IMG/VR virus record: IMGVR_UViG_3300005264_001153
Location: 1 to 37,613 of that record
Reading direction: 5' to 3' (one strand)
Length of the DNA: 37,613 bases
DNA from: a virus
In this document: in pieces, positions 34,601-37,613 of the stretch
Numbering within the stretch: position 1 is the first letter of the stretch
How the letters are laid out: each line of letters begins with the position of its first letter
Made by a program: the position numbers and the translations under genes
Notes under the pieces: model-generated
Databases searched by the model: none
What the model was told of the DNA's origin: nothing
What the model saw: only the letters and a program-made list of their open reading frames with translations

Positions 34601-37101
34601 TGCTTACAGGAAATAAGACCTTTAATTTTAAAGAAGTTCAAATGAAAGATGTTGAATTGGACACTGGTGGAGTAGCAAATACACTTAAGAATTATAAAAA
34701 CAATATATATGAAACTCCTTCAGTTGTTGACTTAGGAGAAGAATTCGGAGATCAACGTTTTATTGCACTCGGAAGAACTGCCCAAGGTATCACTAATGAT
34801 TCATATGTCACTCCAAAGCATATGGATAAGTTAAGAGGAATCCAAGCCACATACAATCAATATACAAGTGAAAATGATCCGACTAAGAAAGAAATTCTCA
34901 AAGTAGACGTTCAAAAGAAACGTGCTAATTTAATAAAGCAACAAACTATTGACTATACAGGCAAAGATTCTGTTTTAACAAAAGCACTTTCGTCTGTAAG
35001 AATGAATCAATCTTTTAGAGGAAAAGCTGATGGTGTATATTTCACTCATTTTAATAATGCAGATAGTTTGTCAAAATCTGAATTAGCAGAAAAATTAACT
35101 CAAACAATGCCCGACTCTATGAGTAAGGCTAAAATAAACGGAAAATCTTTAATAGAACATTATGCAAATGGAGTTCATTATGACGCAGGTTTTATTTCAA
35201 CTTCGGCTTTTGAAAATATGGGATACTTCGATTATGATTTACTAAAAAGACGATTAGGTGATCAATTTAAACCAACAGACCATAAAGCGAATAAAGAAGC
35301 CATGATGCAAATTTTAGAAACGAAAGGAGATGTCATGATGACTTCTAGAACACCAGAAATTCAAGAAGGTTCTATAAAACCTACTAGGGTGTTCTTAAAT
35401 AGAAACTATGCTAACAATCAATCTAGTGTTGTTTCTTATTCTGCAAAAAGTATGAAGTTAGACCATGATGGAGACCAATTCTATGTTTCAACTATAACCA
35501 CTAGAGATGGTTATTCAGTACTAGATAGAGATCTGGGTAATCAAAAAAAGGATCTTAGCGAACTAGGACAATCTACAGATTTTTATATGGCAGATAGAGC
35601 AACAGGCTCCAATGTTTGGTTCGAACAAATGTCTCAAAACGAATTACAAAAAGACGTAGAAAGAGCACGAAAATCTGGACAATGGGACGAAATTGGTAAA
35701 GAATTTCGTGTCGATGGAAAACTATATTCTTCAAGGTTCAAAAATGGATATACTGATAATGAGATATTAGATGCCGGAAAAAGGATAGCTCCGTTTGTGG
35801 ATTCAGCACGAAACAATTTAAAGCCTGACCATAAACCAGAAGAACTTAATGCAGCAGTAGTTAATTTATTAAAAAAAGAAAAAAACTCAAATTTACTAAT
35901 TAAAGATTTTGCAGTAACAAAAGCTTATGAAAACATGCAAGTAGAAGCAACTGCTAAAACATTTGCAGGCTCAATCGGAGAAGTAAGTTCCACTACTTTT
36001 AGAGCAAAACATATCTTCAATGAAACTATGCAAGATAGAGCTTTTAAAGATGGAATGAATTTTGCAACAGCTAGTGATATCTTGCAAGAAGCAATGTATC
36101 ATGTAGAAGAACATGCGGTTATCTCTGCAAAAAAAATAGGCAATTCAGTTCCTGCGGATTCTATTAAAAACTTTTCTCTTCAAATGAACGGATTAATGAA
36201 TGGACAAAATGTACATGAAAACAAAGCAAAACTAAAAACTTGGATGACAGATTTGATTTCTTCTAAATTAGAAGATGGTGGAATTCAAACAATTCTTTCG
36301 AAAAATGAAAATTTTGCAGAAATACTTAGACAAAAAAATATAACAGCACCTAAAGAACAAGCAGAATATATAGTAGAAACATCTTTGGATATAATTGGTC
36401 AATACAGTAAAAATGAAGAAGCTACAAGGTTAGTATCTCAAACTGCAAAAATGTGGTCATCTATAGCAGGAGTTGATGCTAGTGTTGCTAATAATATGAG
36501 GGTAATGGAAAGTTCTGATATTATTAATCAATCATTAATGAAATTATCAGAACAAGGTATGACAAATAACACAATAGTAACAAAAGGTTCAGTTACTAAT
36601 TCCATAGAACTATTAGCTTCTCAGAATTTAAAACAATATGACGGAAGAGAATGGTTACGAAGAGAAGCAAGTTCCGCAGACAAGCTAAAGAAAACTATAG
36701 CAGCAACAAGTGACTTATTTACTAGCATGACAGCAAACACTAGTAATAAAAGTTTAGCTTTTGGAGCTATGGGAATAGCGGCTTCATTTTTAGTAGCTGG
36801 CTTTGTTGGAGGAAATCCAGCTCCTGCTCAAAATCAAGCAGAGTTCGTATCTGATGAGCAATATTATAATGTTCCATCACTACAAGATAATTCAATGTCT
36901 TATAGTAGTTCAGGGCAACAAGGATATGCTATTAATATTAATGCTCAAACAGCTAAAGGAAGAAATAATATAGAAGAAGCACTTCAGCAAGCCATGCAAC
37001 AAAGTTTACCTACAGACGTTAATATATCGATGAATATCAATGAAAACGATAGTAATATAGATAGTAGATACATTGAAAATCTTTTGGCAGGAGCTCTCTA
37101 G
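31684..37101 (+). CDS. Single-chain two-barrel RNA polymerase (beta/beta'-type catalytic motifs)
   Basis: About 1805 residues if started at ATG 31684 (weak AAGAGTG upstream; the frame is open from 31636 or earlier). Two signatures of cellular-type RNA polymerases are present in the right order. 'GSKIFQGYGEKG' has Lys 547 and Lys 555 eight apart, followed by 'TVNNLIPV', like the bacterial beta motif GDK...RHGNKG...P(V/I). 'LDHDGDQF' has D1260, D1262 and D1264 for the catalytic Mg, preceded 38 residues earlier by R1222 in 'SRTPEIQ', like beta' R425 in 'NRAPTLH' and NADFDGDQ. The Asn of NADFDGD is Lys here. Both barrels in one chain recall phage YonO and the crAss-like virion polymerase. A hydrophobic helix (about 1691-1711) and a polar tail follow. 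Probably an ejected or late polymerase. Confidence 0.85.
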   Translation: MDVLITDDLTNPIKIIERNTKDYTNAVLPMISNTGNQIEINIAGTKYVSTAFVNTKKVTRNKNFNIKDISSTGLIGKAHRESFGFESNMKLSIEEQSKSLLERFHYSGKSIAGKVGEYGRLIERNNPEIYYAQLEYDINELITILPEIERYQGTHTMIDDLQRQGKISPEFSKHIKSLTEMKSPRKRVQKISKLMSTERNAFMTDGVIPILHYIKEKSNDKYVQHFAGNADISVKGSRNNKGKVSVGAVDHGIGNLFNLQSKPTVKQHSNRVLMDKTKVTKELSKLGFLGNGVELEDAITSEEYQDIMTDITQNIGETKRTATSSLSVTQLVIDESNAKMLFSKEEQAFDKVAKEFVMKNPAYNKLSPKEREKVILDIKQTLRNQVKDINLHEQGLVMDTRLYRTAFSNSNSSYNIVKSKGTDILKQNGVNFNIDENNLKKIDFSIDTKGLDFKYQNGFSVNNREEVMDLIGNTGRVTTFNAKRDGFVQGRFYDARGIQLDENDVSNIIKKNFGNKKASSEEIRNFLFKELDYNIILQNANEPFGSKIFQGYGEKGTVNNLIPVIGEHSNLIKKQLEQLGLEKYVGTKATNASLTELYKNIDVLSSTKEEATSLKNIIANEQNLASKVIFDEILGKTNAKVIINQATEKHNHGFDALLKVFNAVKDRQGSILEEDIAAAFPEMKRDVDYKLDKKTGQVILTSDINDFGLDIDALKKHLSNKNIKIPEFRYNGEALGSIIRTPLNQVYDDTAGGYKGRNNQTQSLRSLNKKVKAVVQRIKDNPSKNPKVDKKLINKYTKSANKEAANIKAGLRASKDIEKGMPYSQRTYLALSRATYSQGIIDRLQSSLPTEDFEELVHKTDVIKKAESGGYQLADGFEKTSILEPFIDTMNKTLIYGQTGDLTLQDVVDAGTEKSAFSMIEKGASNNLERYKYLADAYKDKNISVKYAESGYMYGSGILANEFNTTPNANIEMLTGNKTFNFKEVQMKDVELDTGGVANTLKNYKNNIYETPSVVDLGEEFGDQRFIALGRTAQGITNDSYVTPKHMDKLRGIQATYNQYTSENDPTKKEILKVDVQKKRANLIKQQTIDYTGKDSVLTKALSSVRMNQSFRGKADGVYFTHFNNADSLSKSELAEKLTQTMPDSMSKAKINGKSLIEHYANGVHYDAGFISTSAFENMGYFDYDLLKRRLGDQFKPTDHKANKEAMMQILETKGDVMMTSRTPEIQEGSIKPTRVFLNRNYANNQSSVVSYSAKSMKLDHDGDQFYVSTITTRDGYSVLDRDLGNQKKDLSELGQSTDFYMADRATGSNVWFEQMSQNELQKDVERARKSGQWDEIGKEFRVDGKLYSSRFKNGYTDNEILDAGKRIAPFVDSARNNLKPDHKPEELNAAVVNLLKKEKNSNLLIKDFAVTKAYENMQVEATAKTFAGSIGEVSSTTFRAKHIFNETMQDRAFKDGMNFATASDILQEAMYHVEEHAVISAKKIGNSVPADSIKNFSLQMNGLMNGQNVHENKAKLKTWMTDLISSKLEDGGIQTILSKNENFAEILRQKNITAPKEQAEYIVETSLDIIGQYSKNEEATRLVSQTAKMWSSIAGVDASVANNMRVMESSDIINQSLMKLSEQGMTNNTIVTKGSVTNSIELLASQNLKQYDGREWLRREASSADKLKKTIAATSDLFTSMTANTSNKSLAFGAMGIAASFLVAGFVGGNPAPAQNQAEFVSDEQYYNVPSLQDNSMSYSSSGQQGYAININAQTAKGRNNIEEALQQAMQQSLPTDVNISMNINENDSNIDSRYIENLLAGAL

Positions 37102-37110
37102 TTCCTGCTA
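37085..37110 (+). other. Hairpin over the polymerase stop codon
   Basis: TGGCAGGAGCT (37085-37095) pairs with 37100-37110 (two G-U pairs) around CTCT. The stop codon lies in the stem and the next gene's Shine-Dalgarno begins two bases later. There is no T-run, so it may affect mRNA stability or re-initiation rather than terminate transcription. Confidence 0.4.
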
Positions 37111-37128
37111 AAAAAGGGGGTTATTTAT

Positions 37129-37613
37129 TTGGAATTAAAAGATTACAAACATGAAGATATTGTCAAAGAAAAAATAAAAGATAAGTCTTTAGTAGATATA
37201 GAGAATTTTTTGACTCCTAGTATGGGTGATTACTATGGAGAAGAATCAGATTTTAGTATATTAAGACAAGTTGAAAAATCGTTAAATGGAGAAGAAAAAA
37301 ATGGGAAAGCTGCATTGTTTTTTATAGAAAACCCTTATTCAACAAAACTAGGATATCATGAAGATGCAAAAGTTTTCGTTATAAAAGCTGAACCTGTTCT
37401 AACTAGAGAAGCAAAAGCTTTGAATGAATATGACGGTGATACTATACATTTCTATTTAGATAGTATATTAGATGGAGGAGAAGGGTTTGAAATTGGTGGG
37501 CAAAAATATTATAATTTCAGAGATTATGCCAATATCCATAGTAGTGACATAGATGAATATAATGGTGAAAATAGATATGGAATTTTAAGTCTTAGAACCT
37601 TAGGAGTAAATGC
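37129..37613 (+). CDS. Staphylococcal-nuclease-like protein, N-terminal part (3' cut by window)
   Basis: The frame opens at TTG 37129, eight bases after AAAAGGGGG, and is still open at the window end (161 residues visible). Residues 1-95 are charged and unassigned, with 'AALFFIENPYSTKLGYHED' and 'AKVFVIKAEPVLTREA'. At 101-111 'YDGDTIHFYLD' matches the DGDT metal-binding motif of staphylococcal nuclease (catalytic Asp 21 there, D104 here). At 155-161 'LRTLGVN' matches the 'vRLlGid' strand holding the catalytic Arg (R156). The loop between is longer than usual. The catalytic Glu, normally a few residues later, lies beyond the window. A nuclease acting on host or phage nucleic acid, possibly packaged with the preceding proteins, is the likely role. 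Confidence 0.6.
   Translation, partial: MELKDYKHEDIVKEKIKDKSLVDIENFLTPSMGDYYGEESDFSILRQVEKSLNGEEKNGKAALFFIENPYSTKLGYHEDAKVFVIKAEPVLTREAKALNEYDGDTIHFYLDSILDGGEGFEIGGQKYYNFRDYANIHSSDIDEYNGENRYGILSLRTLGVN

Noticed and set aside
1-37613. tRNA genes, CRISPR arrays, insertion sequences, self-splicing introns
   Set aside because: Gaps between genes are short and account for hairpins and ribosome binding sites only; no transposase, homing nuclease or cloverleaf-like sequence was seen.

Overview
The window is a tightly packed, AT-rich, entirely plus-strand stretch of a large tailed-phage genome (a contractile-tailed myovirus or a prophage of one). Strong GGAGG-type ribosome binding sites, TTG/GTG starts, AGA/ATA-rich codon use and Rho-independent terminators suggest a low-GC Firmicutes host (Clostridia or Bacilli); a fusobacterial host cannot be excluded. 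Both ends cut genes. No tRNA, CRISPR array, insertion sequence or integrase was seen, and no gap between genes exceeds about 135 bases.

Head module (1-10798): the C-terminal end of the large terminase, a terminator, an unrecognised 342-aa protein, a phage GroES-like co-chaperonin, the portal, a prohead protease with a C-terminal scaffold (and an in-frame internal start that would make the scaffold alone), a 559-aa structural protein, the HK97-fold major capsid protein, a small protein with a Val-Glu-Glu repeat, an Ig/FN3-like protein, an adaptor-like protein and a Cys4 connector protein.

Tail module (10795-21064): a short sheath-like paralogue, a tail-completion protein, a 943-aa sheath, three consecutive tail-tube-fold proteins (one plain, one with a 670-residue extension, one shorter), and two tandem paralogous tail-assembly chaperones. 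The first chaperone has a Shine-Dalgarno sequence separated from its ATG by a perfect 24-base palindrome.

Giant-protein module (21093-37613): a 2023-aa virion/tape-measure-like protein, a two-pass membrane protein with a Cache/PAS-like outside domain, a small holin-like membrane protein, a 70-aa coiled-coil gene with its own promoter and strong terminator, and then the most striking part. This is a protein with a DEDDh 3'-5' exonuclease domain, a 215-aa ORF, and an about 1805-aa protein carrying both catalytic signatures of the two-barrel RNA polymerases: the beta-type two-lysine motif GSKIFQGYGEKG and the beta'-type DHDGD motif preceded by an RTP motif. These three ORFs lie end to end. Removing one base at each of two junctions would merge them into one 2702-residue polypeptide. 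A gene starting at 37129 and running off the window carries a staphylococcal-nuclease-like motif pair.

My reading is that the window encodes particle assembly plus a set of very large proteins, probably carried in the virion and ejected into the host, centred on a single-chain multisubunit-type RNA polymerase linked to an exonuclease. The polymerase and exonuclease assignments rest on motifs read directly from the sequence. Virion location, ejection and the polymerase-exonuclease linkage are inference.
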